From Papaver somniferum (Eukaryota; Streptophyta; Magnoliopsida; Ranunculales; Papaveraceae), in the NCBI RefSeq assembly GCF_003573695.1, contig NC_039364.1:234787656-234851655 (forward strand): a stretch of DNA of 64,000 bases. Reading direction: 5' to 3'. The notes under the pieces were generated by a model that saw nothing but the letters and a program-made list of their open reading frames with translations, was not told the DNA's origin and did no database searches. Position numbers and translations under genes: made by a program. This document shows positions 22,601-34,300 of this stretch, piece after piece. The stretch's first letter is position 1, and every line of letters begins with the position of its first letter.

Positions 22601-25600
22601 CTTGAATGGTTCCCCCTGAAAACCTATCCTTGTTGCAAGCCGCCTGAATTCCTAATAGTAGAAGAAGAGGAATTCATCAAATGGAGAATGTTTATTACAA
22701 TAAATGAAAGACTTAGAATATAGAGACAGCAGACAGACACATTTATACCAGGCTGTCTGCATTTACTAACCTACGCATAGAGAGTGTACGAGTGTTAGCA
22801 TACACTACACTTCTAACCAATCAGAAACGAGTAAATATGGAACCAATGTAAAAATGACAGCACATATCTAATCAGTGTTATTACCTAACAGCATAACTAT
22901 TACATGTTCTTCCCATTGAGCAATACCATCTCCCTCATAGATGTTAAATCCAGATCTTGTAATTTCATCCACTGCATCTTTACAACCTAACCCCCCCATA
23001 GCCTATCATGTCCCGTTGGTAATTCAGCATTGAATATTTCATGCACTTCTTCCTTGTTTGCAAAAAACATTCTCGCCTCAAAGTTCTCATAACTCCCAAA
23101 TATCATTGCACAATGTGTGTCTGGTGGTAGAAAGGGAGCTTCAAATCCAACATTTTGAAACCACTGTACGAATCCTGCACATCTCTCCACAGTCCAAAAA
23201 GCACTCCGTTCTTCAGCAGTCTCATCGGCAGTCGCTATAGCATGTTCAATCTATAAATCAAGACATAAACATATTAAACATACAATCCAATAACAGCAAA
23301 CCCTATTACATACAGTAAGGAGATTACCTCTCGCCTAAAAATCCAGATAAATAGGTCACACCAACAACAGTCTCCTGAAGCTGAAACTAGCACTCGGTTA
23401 CCCACAAAGTGTATTTTATTACGATCGTCGGCCACTATTTCAAAATAATCTTCTGGGTAATGAGGGTAGGTAGTTGTAACGCGGCCATCAGCCATAAAGT
23501 ATAAGCCACTTATGTTGTTAATAGACAAGCACGTGGTTGCATGACTAACTTGGAAACCTGCTGCTGAACTTGGTGATGGGAGAATGTCACCAGTTGGCAT
23601 CCCCGCTTTCCCTTTCACATACTCTTTGTATTTCTTTATGAAGCCTTCTATCATGAGCCTTAAAGAGTTCTGATCATCCTCTAAGAATGGCAACTGTTTG
23701 TTGATATCCTCAGGCTTCTTTTGATTCTGTTAAAAAAACATAGTAACTTCGTTATGCAGTTGAAACAGCTGAACGAATAAAACCAAAATTACCAGGAAAA
23801 AAAAAACAACAATAAAAAACAACAAAACAAACAAAGTTAGATACCAAATCTCTCATTGAAGTCACCAAACCAGAGCAAATGTGCCACATTGTCTTGGTTA
23901 TTCCTACGGATACAACACTCAGAAGCTATCTGACAGCCTTTCTTTAACAAAGTACCATCATTTGAACATACATTAAAAAGACTTGAAAGTTCAGTTTTCA
24001 CCTCAATAATGCGAACAACACGAAGTTGTTCAAGTGTCTGCCACCTCCGAGAAAGGGCCTCTGATTCCCTCTCTCTCCGTCTCTCATCACGTAAAATCTC
24101 CAAGTCTTCAATTTGGCGCTTTATAGATAGCTTCTCTTCCTCGGAAATCGCACGCCTTTGTGCCACCATCAATTGTGGCCACCTTGAATGAAATTCGAGG
24201 TCCCTGGTATCGAACGGATTGATATGCCTCTGTAAAAAGAATAATGTGTTAAATATTAAAAGCAGTAAACCTAACTTTATTTTTTATATATTGAGTCCAC
24301 AGTAACCAAACCTTATAGAAAGAATCCATGTCTGCAGGCACACAGAGATTACTAGCTCGAGTGAGCTCATAAGCATCAACCACACCATGCCAAATACGGT
24401 CAAGTGGTTCTGGACCTCTCATTATTGGGTTGAAGAAGCGAGGAACCTCAACCTTTTGATATACATGCATGAAAACGGTATCGTGCTTGTGAATTTTCTG
24501 CTTAAATGTACATACAGCAATCCCATCTAGTCCATGAGTAAGATCTTTCTCAGCAGGCTGTCCATTAAAGAATACAATAAGAAACACAATAGGCGAGCAA
24601 TAAAATTGCTGCATAGAACACAATACAGAAGAAAAATTAAAAATAAGTGCAAAAAATTTGTATTTTATAGATTCGCTCAGGGAAACACTTATTGATTACT
24701 TGTAACACATTAATGAAGGTCTCGAATTCAAAATACAACTATGTGAACAAACTACTGTAAACCACTAAGAAATAGTAGTAGAGATTTCACCGCTTCATAT
24801 CTTTTGCTAGCTTAATAATAAACACAATTCAAATGCACATTAGAGAACATAAATACGAAAACTAGGCACAATAACCTTATTGATCTTCCCAGAAATTCCA
24901 CTCAGTCTTAATTTTTGCATTCTTGAAATAAGCAATTTCGAGATCCGATGTGAACATATTCTTTATAAGAGCAGTTTTCTTGAAAATCTTATATGGAGTC
25001 CCTATCCACTTGCGGTTCTTCACTATCTCTGCGCCATGGTTAAATACAAACACAGAAGCGTTTGCTAAAATCTAAAATGCAGCCTGGAAATTCAATTACA
25101 ATGTACTCAGCAGATTACATAAAAATCCAGGAAATCAAAAATTTAAAAAGGATGAATGCATTTGCTTCTTTATGCGGAATAATAAAATGATGTCATTCTT
25201 ATCAAGGAATACAATATAATTACCACACTTTTTGGGTTAACCAAAACGAATTGCATGGACTTTTAACTTAAGTAAAATACATCAGACCTTGTTGTCTGCC
25301 AGACTTTGTACAACAGCAAGTCCAGTACTGGGAGGTGCAAGACAAGGGTTGCTTTTCGGAGTGTAATTGAGCACTCGATTTTTTCCATGGCAGTCTTTTA
25401 GGGAATACATAGATCTTGTCTTGTACCGCCTCCAACCAACTGAAACAATGATAGAGTCCTTTGTCTTCAATAACTTCATATGCCAACTATGTGGCTCAAG
25501 TTTCACCTAGAAGAGAAAACAGGATTCATAAGGGCTTACAGTAGAAAACATGCATAAATTGTCTCAAAAATACTTTTCAATCAAATATTGAAGTATAATA

Positions 25601-25797
25601 ACCTGCATATATCCAACTTTTGCTTCCTCAAGACTGATGCCTCCAACAAGAATAGGCTGACAGGGATCAGGATTTTTAACCATCTCAAATGGAACATCAT
25701 GGAACTCAAACCTCACATAAGTCCCTGCTGTGAAGCACTCGATCTCCATGTTAGAAAGCTCGTCAAAATCGCTGACCTCGTCTGTGTTTGTCTGCTT
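22601..25797 (-). pseudogene. BMS1-like gene copy B: BMS1 C-terminal exons joined to unrecognised 3' exons
   Basis: Exons right to left. 25603-25797 has GTYVRFEFHDVPFEMV. 25288-25506 has SWHMKLLKTKDS..VSVGWRRYKTR and LAVVQSLADNK, in frame but about 10 residues short around CLA..PPSTG. 24312-24557 has DGIAVCTFKQKI..KVEVPRFFNPIMRG. 23845-24229 begins RHINPFDTRDLEF then a charged, coiled-coil-like stretch (SEEEKLSIKRQIEDLEILRD). 23328-23726, 22885-23250 and a 51-bp exon 22601-22651 (EFRRLATRIGFQGEPFK) have good splice sites but no family I recognise; motifs include SGLYFMADGRVTTTYPHY and FEARMFFANKEEVHEIF. The N-terminal GTPase half is absent. Defects: the 23845/23726 junction is out of phase by my reading and a run of seven G (22991-22997) shifts the frame. 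Either a decayed chimera or a gene mis-phased by my exon calls. Confidence 0.6.
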
Positions 25798-25820
25798 CTA
25801 AATGAAATATATTTGTGTTC

Positions 25821-26010
25821 AAAGATTACTCGATTTAGACCTGAGCTTCTCATTATGGTGAACTGGAGACGGAATATATCACATTTAAACATCTTGGGTT
25901 CAAAGATTACTCGATTTGGACCAGAGCTTCTCATTATGGTGAACGGAAGACGAAATATATCAAATTTCAACATCTCGGATTCAAAGATTACTCTATTTGG
26001 ACCTATGGCA
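25821..26010 (+). repeat. 81-bp direct tandem repeat, about 2.4 copies
   Basis: Units start AAAGATTACTC at 25821, 25902 and 25983, giving an 81-base period with about 85% identity. It lies at the 5' truncation point of BMS1-like copy B and may mark the rearrangement. Confidence 0.8.
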
Positions 26011-27180
26011 AAAGACTCAAGCCCGAAAAATGGTGCCCATCTATACAGGAGAACTCGGTACTTAAAAAAATCAACTAAGGGAATCATCTAGCTTCCAATG
26101 GTGCTTGCATATATGAAGGGAGAAATTTCATCTACAAGGAAAGGAAAGCCACTTTCTTGTAACTTTTTTCTCTCTGCTCACCCACTCTACTATCCCCTTC
26201 CTCCAACCTCCACAAACTTTTCAAGCTTCTCCCTGAGCTCGGATTTGGTCCACCTACAAAATCCGAACTCCAATCTCGTTTGTTTGTTTTGTTTTTAATT
26301 TCTGTTTGGGGGGGGTTTTCCAGGGTTATTTTCTCAGATTTTCGGGCTTTCAGCTCTAGATCTAGGTTGAAAAATTGGATTTTCTATTCGACCTCTCTTT
26401 CCATCCTTCTTCAGCCTTGTCTGTGATTCGTCTCTGACTTATATTTGATGGAGGATTTTTGGCGGAGGTGGTGGTGATGCAGCTTGATCTCCTCATCTTC
26501 GATCTATCCCTGGCCTTGTATGATGTTCTTTGGGTTTTCAGTTTATTAAAGGGAAGAGTTCATCAGAAGGCAGTGTTTCCTACTGTGAGATGGGTTGCTG
26601 ATTTTTTTGGATTCTCTTGCTAATCCATCTATTATTCTCCTTTTTTCTGATCAACATGAAATCAAAATCACTTTTCTCATAAATTCAAGGTACCTGTTTA
26701 TTATGATGGAGAAGTTGCGACGGATTTCGTGATCATTGTTTGGTTGTGGAAGATGGTGAGCTTTGGTGCAAGGATTCCGGCAACTTTGGCGGTGGTATGT
26801 GAGGAGAGTTTGGGTTCGGTGAATTGTGAAGGTTTCTATTTAGGCACTTTTTGGGTTAGGGTTTCTACTTAGGCTCTTTTCGGGTTTCTTCACTGTTTTT
26901 GGGCTTCTGCATTGTGCGTTGCATTTCCTTTGAAGGTTGTGTCTGGGCATACTCCACCATTTTAAAAGGGACGTTAAATAACAAAATGAGAAAGCTTCTT
27001 AACCAATTTTTTTTATAATAACAAATCTGTCTTTTATGTATTAGTGTTAATAATCTGGATTAGTGATTAAGATAATTTTCAGAATTAAGGTTTAAATGTG
27101 TAGATGAAAAATTTTGGGGGGGGAAATTTTATATTGAGAAGGAAAGAAGGAGAAAGTGAGAAATTTTATTTGTTGATTCA
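26011..27180. other. Noncoding, leader-like CT-rich sequence, no gene
   Basis: 26160-26300 is C/T-rich and resembles a plant 5' leader. No coding region with motifs follows until the Mutator-like relic. G runs occur at 26309-26315 and 27115-27122. Confidence 0.35.
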
Positions 27181-28954
27181 ATGGAGGATGAGGGGAGTCA
27201 TTATTCATCTAAAAAACCTAGGAAAATACACATCAACTACAACAATGATTTCCAAATGGCTGATTTCTTAGATTATGAGAATGATTTTACACAAACTCAA
27301 ACTCAAACTCAAGGTGATGATTTTTATGAGCCAAATCCATATGATGAAGACATTGATGAGGAACAAAATGCTTCTAATACACATGTACAATTCTATATTA
27401 TGCTTAATCTCACTTTTATAGCTCGAAACTATCAAGAGTCTGTATTTTTTCATCATGGTTCGGCGAACCAGGATGAGGTTCGGCTTACATCTATGAGCAG
27501 AACCAACCCCATGATGAACAGTTCGGCTAAGTGAAACTGTTTAGATATGCGCCAAACATATATTTTCCACTTCTAACCCATTTGTTAGACACTAGTTCGG
27601 CTTATATGAAATTTTCATTGTAAGCCGAACCTATTGCTGAGAGTTCTGGAATAAATTTTTTTAATGTTTCGGCTTATGTAATGAAAATCGTATGAGCCGA
27701 ACATATATTTTCCACTTCCAACCCATTTGTTAGACACTGGTTCGGATTATATGAAATTTTCATTGTAAGCCGAACCTATTGCTGAGAGTTCTGGAATAAA
27801 AATTGTTAATAATTCGGCTTATATAATGAAAATCGTATGAGCCGAACATACCCTTAAAAATTGTTGGGTACGTAATTTGTTGATGGTTCGGCACATATTA
27901 TGAATATCGTATAAGCCGAACCTGCGGTATATACAAGGTTCGACACATTCGTATTAGCTGAATCTAACTATTAATTTTTCCTTCGTTATATTGAACCTTG
28001 TGATATTCTTTGTAGATCACGTTTTTCGGACCTGTACCGATGGAAAATCAACCTGATCCAGTAGAAGTAATTCACGAAGATACTAAGGATCACTTCTAAA
28101 ATGATTTGGTATGTAAGAACATGATGTTTACCTTAATGTTGTAGGAATATTCCGAAATTTTTCTTACTAATTATTTGTGTTTGAATGAATGTAGAGATGG
28201 AAAACTAAACCCGAAGCACTGGCTTGGGCTGAGGAACAAGCGATGAAGATAAATTGCATACTAGTTAAAGGACGACAAAGCCGAGTGGATCGGTTTGAAT
28301 TGATTTGTGAGCGAAGTGGAACCGGCGATAGCAAGGTTAAAAAGGGTTCTCTATATGTCGGGAAGACCGGGAGAAAGAATAGGACAAAGACGAAGAAAAC
28401 AAAGTGCCCTTTCAAGATAGTTTTAAACCTCAAGCACAAGAATAAGTCTTTGAACAAATATGATGAATATTGGGTTATGAATAAACAAATAGATTGTCGT
28501 CATAACCACCCACGTCCACGTGACCTTCATGGACATGCAAAATTAGCGCGACTCAAACCCAACGAGATACTAGAAGTGAGTAAAATGACACGAGCACGTA
28601 TTCCACCGTCTAGGATTCTTAGTAAATTGAAGGAGGACGACAAGAATAACAAATCGACTATGCAAACTATCTACAATGCAAGAAATAAGATTAGAAGACT
28701 CAATTTGCAAGGTAGTATGGTGATGCAACAAGTGATGTGGTTAGGGGTGAAGCATAACTATGATTTCCAAAAGACTTGTTATGGGATTTGTTCAAAATTG
28801 TCATTTTATCGGCCTCAAGCTTAGACCCGGTTGCCCATTACCGCCCTTGATAGCTGCAGCCTTTTGGCCTAAATTTGAAAATAATTACGCAATGGGTTGG
28901 TGTGCAAATTATGTAATGGAAATGAATCTTTGGCAAGCTTTGAAATGGAAATGA
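27181..28954 (+). pseudogene. Mutator-like (MULE/FAR1-type) transposase, internally deleted
   Basis: Exon 1, 27181 to about 27387: acidic N-terminus with TQTQTQTQ. Exon 2, about 28015-28109: MENQPDPVEVIHEDTKDHF, then an in-frame TAA. Exon 3 from 28195 (RWKTKPEALAWAEEQA) carries the FAR1/WRKY-GCM1-like DNA-binding region: CPFKIVL, a Trp in the middle, and HNHPR, followed by STMQTIYNARNKIRR, typical of the segment before a MULE catalytic domain. After MVMQQ the catalytic DDE domain is absent. The sequence jumps, with a frameshift near 28790, to FVQNCHFIGLKLRPGCPLPP, like the tail of plant MULE proteins with an OTU/protease-like C-terminus. I infer an internal deletion derivative. No TIRs or TSDs were found. 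Confidence 0.65.
27470..27990 (+). repeat. Array of TTCGGCTTAT..AAGCCGAA hairpins, 145-bp period
   Basis: Inside intron 1 of the MULE relic, GTTCGGCTTAT and its inverse AAGCCGAAC alternate and form perfect-arm hairpins (for example 27595-27630). A 145-base unit repeats (ACATATATTTTCCACTTC at 27556 and 27701). One more arm pair lies at 28973-29007. The palindromes could be subterminal transposase-binding motifs; that is inference. Confidence 0.75.
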
Positions 28955-29176
28955 GCCTGACAAGATTTAATGTTCGGCTTATATGTGAGCATGGTAATTA
29001 GCCGAACCATACACTGATGACACAACAAAGTAAGAAGGAAATTTGAAAACTCAGTGAAATTTGAAAACTCAATGATTAACTATTACGCTATTGATTAAAA
29101 CATCAAATTCAAGGTGTCCATAAGACGAATCCGGTGCAGTTAACAATAAAAATAACTTGGAAACTTAAAAGTGCAG

Positions 29177-29449
29177 TTAAGGACGACCCTTCTTGTTAGT
29201 TGCACGACCACCTCCTCTTCCTCCTTGGCTTCTTCCTCCTTGGCGTTCATCTTCCGACACATCACCTCCACTTGTACCTTCACCAACTTGTCGAGACCTC
29301 TTAGTGGTAGGCCTTTGTGTTGGTACCTCGGATTCCTCAGGTCCTTGTCCTTTGTTTATAATTGCATCCCACTGGTTGTAGAGGTATTTATGTTCTTCAA
29401 CAGTCAAAGTTGTTTCGCAACCAAGTTTCTTATTCATTTTTTTCAACAT
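29177..29449 (-). CDS. Hypothetical protein with Gly/Arg-rich basic tail, partial
   Basis: A 90-codon frame: N-terminal half MLKKMNKKLGCETTLTVEEH, then acidic/Ser-rich, then GGRSQGGRGGGRATNKKGRP. Upstream in the same frame an ATG near 29510 gives MSSYARLEVVVE and then two stops, so the 5' part is damaged. It converges on the MULE relic and shares its edge hairpin, so it may be the second gene of that element. I do not recognise the family. Confidence 0.35.
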   Translation of the reverse strand: MLKKMNKKLGCETTLTVEEHKYLYNQWDAIINKGQGPEESEVPTQRPTTKRSRQVGEGTSGGDVSEDERQGGRSQGGRGGGRATNKKGRP

Positions 29450-29559
29450 CTCCCTACCCGCGATAACCTATTTTCATTCGACAACAACTTCCAACCGTGC
29501 GTACGAAGACATTTTTACCATGAACTAATATATGCAAAATCATTCTTACCATTATCTTG

Positions 29560-31950
29560 AGAGCCATCACTATTTCTTATGGGGTAGACTTGGCAGAGAT
29601 CTTGATTGGCTTATCATCTTTCTTTTCACTTCTCGATTATAGTGAATTGGGATTTCCTTTATACGTGGGCTCTCACATCAAATTGTGAGTTGCATTTCTA
29701 AGGGGTTTCACAACGTATTTTAAAATCATTATTTTCAATTTTGGTAATATTATTGTTTAACAATAAAAGTAATCAAATTGTTGAAATCCTTATTTTTTTT
29801 CTTACCAAATCATTATTTTTCAATATCTCAGCGATTTGACAAACCCACCATATCAAAACAATGTATTCATCATCTATTATTAGTTTCTTAGGGGAATTAA
29901 TAATAAAAGTAATTAATAAGTATGATTTTGTGTTCTGTAAAGTGAAACATAAAATCCAAATAACCTATTAATACTACTATTTTTTGTTTGTTTGTTTGTA
30001 ATATTAGCGTTCGATATCTTAAAACTGAATCCAAAACCTCTACAACTAATATTTCTTTTTGGTAATAATGTCGTTTAATATTTTAAAATTCATAAATTTA
30101 TGTGAAAAAATGAATTTGTTATTAGTAAAAGAATGATTTTGAGAACTGTAACCGGACATTGGACATTTTTTTTAACATTTATTTGTTCATTAATCATGTG
30201 ATTTATTTTGTGATTGATTTAGTTTTTTGATTTTTACGAATGTGATAATTACTTTAGGTAACAAAAAATTCTCTTTCCATTAAACAAAATCTAGTGGGGC
30301 CAGGAAATATTTTTCCTATTTTGTATTATGTCACGTCAAATAAATTTCCTTTAAAATATTTGGTGGGGCCAGAATCAACCAGGCTTCGCTGAATGAGAGC
30401 ATGGGTTGCACGGACACTCCGTTTTTTGAGTCGTGTCCGCGTCCGACTCACATCAGAAAGAGGACGCTCGTTGGACGCTGACACGACGAGTGTCCGACGA
30501 ACCAATATGTGCGTCCCACGCGCGTCTTGTTTGGATGCACCGGTGACTCGGGTTTAAAGCATTTTTTTTCCATTTTCATTTAAACTTCTTCTTTTATTTT
30601 TACTGTTATGAACTAAATAAAGAAAGGCAAACGTTCAGATCAATCATTTAAGTCTTTATTAGGGGTTTCTAAGTAGAAAAAGTGAAAAGACTTTGTAAAA
30701 CCATTTTTATGCACGTTATAGCCGTTAGATAGGAATTCAAACCGCAGTTCTTTTTTTTTCTAGCCAAAAACGTGCTCGCACCTATTATAACACGTTATAT
30801 CGGCCTTGACCATCGACAATGCTCCCAGGTTTATTTATTTTTTCAAATTCTAGTACAATCCTTGCATTTGATACATGCTTTAATAATGACTTGTATGAAA
30901 GAAAATATTACTAAAAAATCGTACTAATAAAACCCAAGCTAATATCTGTAATATAATCAGTCTTATTATGTGTGGATGGGAAGAGAGAAAAGGTCCCACA
31001 AATGTAAAAGATGAATTTGAGTTTATGGTATTGAGTTCCAATAACAGACATATTGTACCCAAAACCCGTTTATACAACGGTTATGTTTGAGTCAGATTCA
31101 AGGGTTGATGTTTGAGTATAATTTAAAGGTTGTTGTTTGAGATTGGTGATACTAAGGTCACAGATTCGCATAATGCAAATTCTAATATCATATGGTAATC
31201 AACCAATGAAATAGGGACTCATAAATGAAATAGGGATGTCGAACTTCAGATGGGGTAAACTAAATCATATTATACTAATAGCAAAATAGAAAAGAACACA
31301 GGTTGCACTTTACAGTTGCGCTTCAAATCATTTTTACAATTCCACAATGTTTTATATGTCAGTTTAGGAACATGTCCAAATTATGCAATCACATAAAAAT
31401 GTTGTTGTTCCACAAACAGCTAGAAGTGTGGACATGATCATATTTTCGATAGCATGCCATTAGAAAAGGATCCTGCTAACACAAAGCCACCATCGTACAC
31501 TCTCGTGCATCTCTCCTTTACATCCTGCACACGATGTGAAATCACCAATTCAGCCTTCCAAACCATTACCAGAAGCACAACCTGGGTAATATTCCTGAAG
31601 CATAAGAAAATCGTGACAATTTTCAAATCACATACATGCCACTGGGTTTTCTTTGAATATCTGCCACCTTTACATTTCCCGTTGATTTGTCAGCAGGTGA
31701 TATCATGTGGACAGACCAATCTGATAAGTAGAAACTGGTATACCTGAGATATTACTGAAAAAGACAGCGACCCTTTATTTGGCACCAAAGGTTTGTGGTT
31801 TCTGAGAAAAAAGAGCACTGCATAATTAACACCTAGTACAACGGTAATTCAAACTATACAACTAATATAATTGCTGCAAGGTGCCAAGATACGAACAAAA
31901 CCTTTTCGTTTGGCAGGTAGCATATCACTGTTACTATATCCCGCACATCT
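29560..31950. other. AT-rich intergenic, transposon-like segment but no gene
   Basis: 30400-30545 is GC-richer than its surroundings (GGACACTCCG.., GTGTCCGCGTCCGAC) and resembles dispersed transposon sequence, without identifiable ends. Nothing coding is supported. Confidence 0.35.
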
Positions 31951-31974
31951 GCCCGATCAACAATCCTTTCTTCT

Positions 31975-32545
31975 CAACTCCGTTGTAGTCCTCTTATCAT
32001 GAGTTCCCGGCCTGACAGCATAGTATGGTTTGTTTATTGTATTTATTTTACCAGGCAAATATTTCTGGATTTTTATTCTTCAACTTACAGACCTATCTAG
32101 AACTTGAGCTGCCAGGGTTACTCCACTGCCAAAACCTTGTTGTTGCTCATCATGATCACCTGTCCTTCCACTTGTAAATCATTTGCTAGTAGTTCCACAG
32201 TCCTCATTGTGACAACCAATCCAGGGTACCAGTCATATGAAGAGCTTCTCCCCTGACAGCAACTCCATAAGGCTCATACCATGATGAGTACCTCCAAGAG
32301 TCAACCCGTTTGTGGTATCATAAACACCAGTGGTGCGTAGACGACCCAGTTGAGGTCCTACAACCAGCACAGTGAATACCTGTTAGACCCGTACCAGTTG
32401 CGTTGTCATAAGCACCATCTCCACTGCGAAAGCCACTGGTCTCAGTCATCGGCCATAAGTTTCAGAGGATCCTAGACCTGGCTCGGTTGTGCATCCATAT
32501 TTGTCTGCTGTCTGAGTTGGAATACCAAGCAACACCAGTTGCTAC
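31975..32545 (-). pseudogene. Possible dehydrin/LEA-like relic
   Basis: Reading minus from 32545: TADKYGCTTEPGLGSSETYG resembles a dehydrin Y-segment (usually DEYGNP) followed by Gly/Thr-rich repeats (GAYDNATGTGLTG, TTGVYDTTNGLTLGGTHHG) and TGDHDEQQQGFGSG. Further down, near 31985, EKKGLL resembles the start of a K-segment. Three frames must be joined and stops occur. Dehydrins are disordered stress-protection proteins. The Gly-rich composition could be misleading, so this is tentative. Confidence 0.35.
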
Positions 32546-32559
32546 AATGTGAAAATGAA

Positions 32560-34065
32560 GGCAAAATAAAGAAAGTAGAACTTCCTTCCGAATATAGACA
32601 TACATTTAGGTGGTAGGCCATCACGTTAAGCAAGTAAGCACCAAAGATCAATAAATCAGTTGTTCACTGTTGGATTTCTACATTTCAATTTTGAGAAAAA
32701 TAGTAAAAATATTTTAGTTGAGATCATACCTCAGAGTGAAAGCTTCTCTCTATAAAATCTCTGCGTGAAAGCTCCTCTCTATAAATTAACCAGTATTCCT
32801 TATGGCAGGCAGGGATGGTACTGGGGGTGGCTTAGGGGTGCTCCAGCCACCCCCAAATCTCAAAAACTCACCCAAAAGTCATTTTTTCATGTGTACTTTT
32901 TTGGAAAAAATAATAATAGCACCCCTAAGAATTTAGTGTTTAGCCCATAGTGCTATTTTAGCCCACCTAGACTTCAAATCCTGCTTCCGTCGCTGATGGC
33001 AGAGCATGGTGTCAATGATCAAACTGCAAAAAACAATTAACACTAAGAACACCTTAACTGAGATACATCCATTTCTGGTTCCTGCACATATTCAATGCTC
33101 TTTTAGCACCAAAGCCTGGATTAAATTATAACCTTCACTATCACATCCTAATTCATATAGAAGCTCTAAATAGATTAAAAATAGTAACATTTGTATATCA
33201 TAACATTCAAATATATAGAACTCATCTTGGCTTGAAAGATGGCAGTTTAGAAATTAAATTTTCACTTTATCGACTGAAAGTTAATCTTCGTGATACTCAG
33301 AGATAAAACAAATTTTCACTTAGTTATTTACTCTAATTTATCAAAACCCTGTGATACTCAGAGAAGGATACAAAGAGAATTGCATGCATAATCTCAATCA
33401 GTATAAGGAAAAAAATACCGAATTCAATGAAAAATCAAGATTCAATAGCAAAACAATTCGGTGACAACAAAAAACTTTTGTATGAAATTCATAGTACATT
33501 CCACCTGATGTTGCAGTTGCCCGTGGAATGCTAGAGATACATTTGGCAACCTGGTGGTAATCCAAAACCATCTCTGATGCTTTTTCGGCAACCTGAAATT
33601 GGCAACCTGGAATGGTGAATACCAACTAATAGGGTAACCTGCAAGGGGCCTCATTGATAGAAATGAGTTGCAGTATATGACCATAAAGATAATTCAGGCC
33701 GTGCATTTCTGAAAATCAACAAACCAAAACTACTGGTGGGAACTGTTAATATTAATTTTTGTTATTACCAGTTCATGAAGCCGTAACTGCCTACCTGACA
33801 TCATCGAAACCACCAATTAATAACTCAACAACCGGGATAACATGAACACAAAATTAGACCGTTATCTGGCTACGCAAAAAAGAGAACAACAATGATCTAG
33901 CCGTCTTCCAAAAGAAGGTCAGACATTTTTAACTGTCCAAAAAATTCTTCTTATATGTCGGTGTTTAAAGAAAATATCTGATAACATAATGGCTGATAGC
34001 AGAAAATCACAAATGTCACAAAATGGAACAACATAAATTCATTTGTAGAAGACTAAGCATCCATT
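32560..34065. other. Intergenic, no supported gene
   Basis: Left flank of CACTA 1. Overlapping minus-strand frames at 33400-33690 share an exon-like stretch, but no family is recognised. Confidence 0.35.
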
Positions 34066-34300
34066 CACTACAAGAAAACCTGGCTTAAGCGACCAAAATC
34101 CTAGCAAGATCCCATAATTTTAGTCACTTTAAGGGTTTAAGCATCCAAAGTTGCAACTGCCATAAAGTTTGGCGGCTACAAACCTGTGTCATCTAATATC
34201 TAGCCACGACCGAATGTGTTTGCTCGCTACATCACTCTTTCAAGTCATCTATAGCAGCTTGAAAAGTGCTCAGGTAGCTATTCACTTTGAGGCACCGACT
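34066..34300 (+). repeat. CACTA 1 left terminal and subterminal region
   Basis: TIR CACTACAAGAAAA followed by GGCTTAAGCGACCAAAA and a run of similar short motifs. Near-identical to 54921-55160 of CACTA 2. Confidence 0.85.

Noticed and set aside
25713..26087. 124-codon minus-strand ORF overlapping the first exon of BMS1-like copy B
   Set aside because: It is produced by the 81-bp tandem repeat, which keeps frame because 81 is divisible by three.
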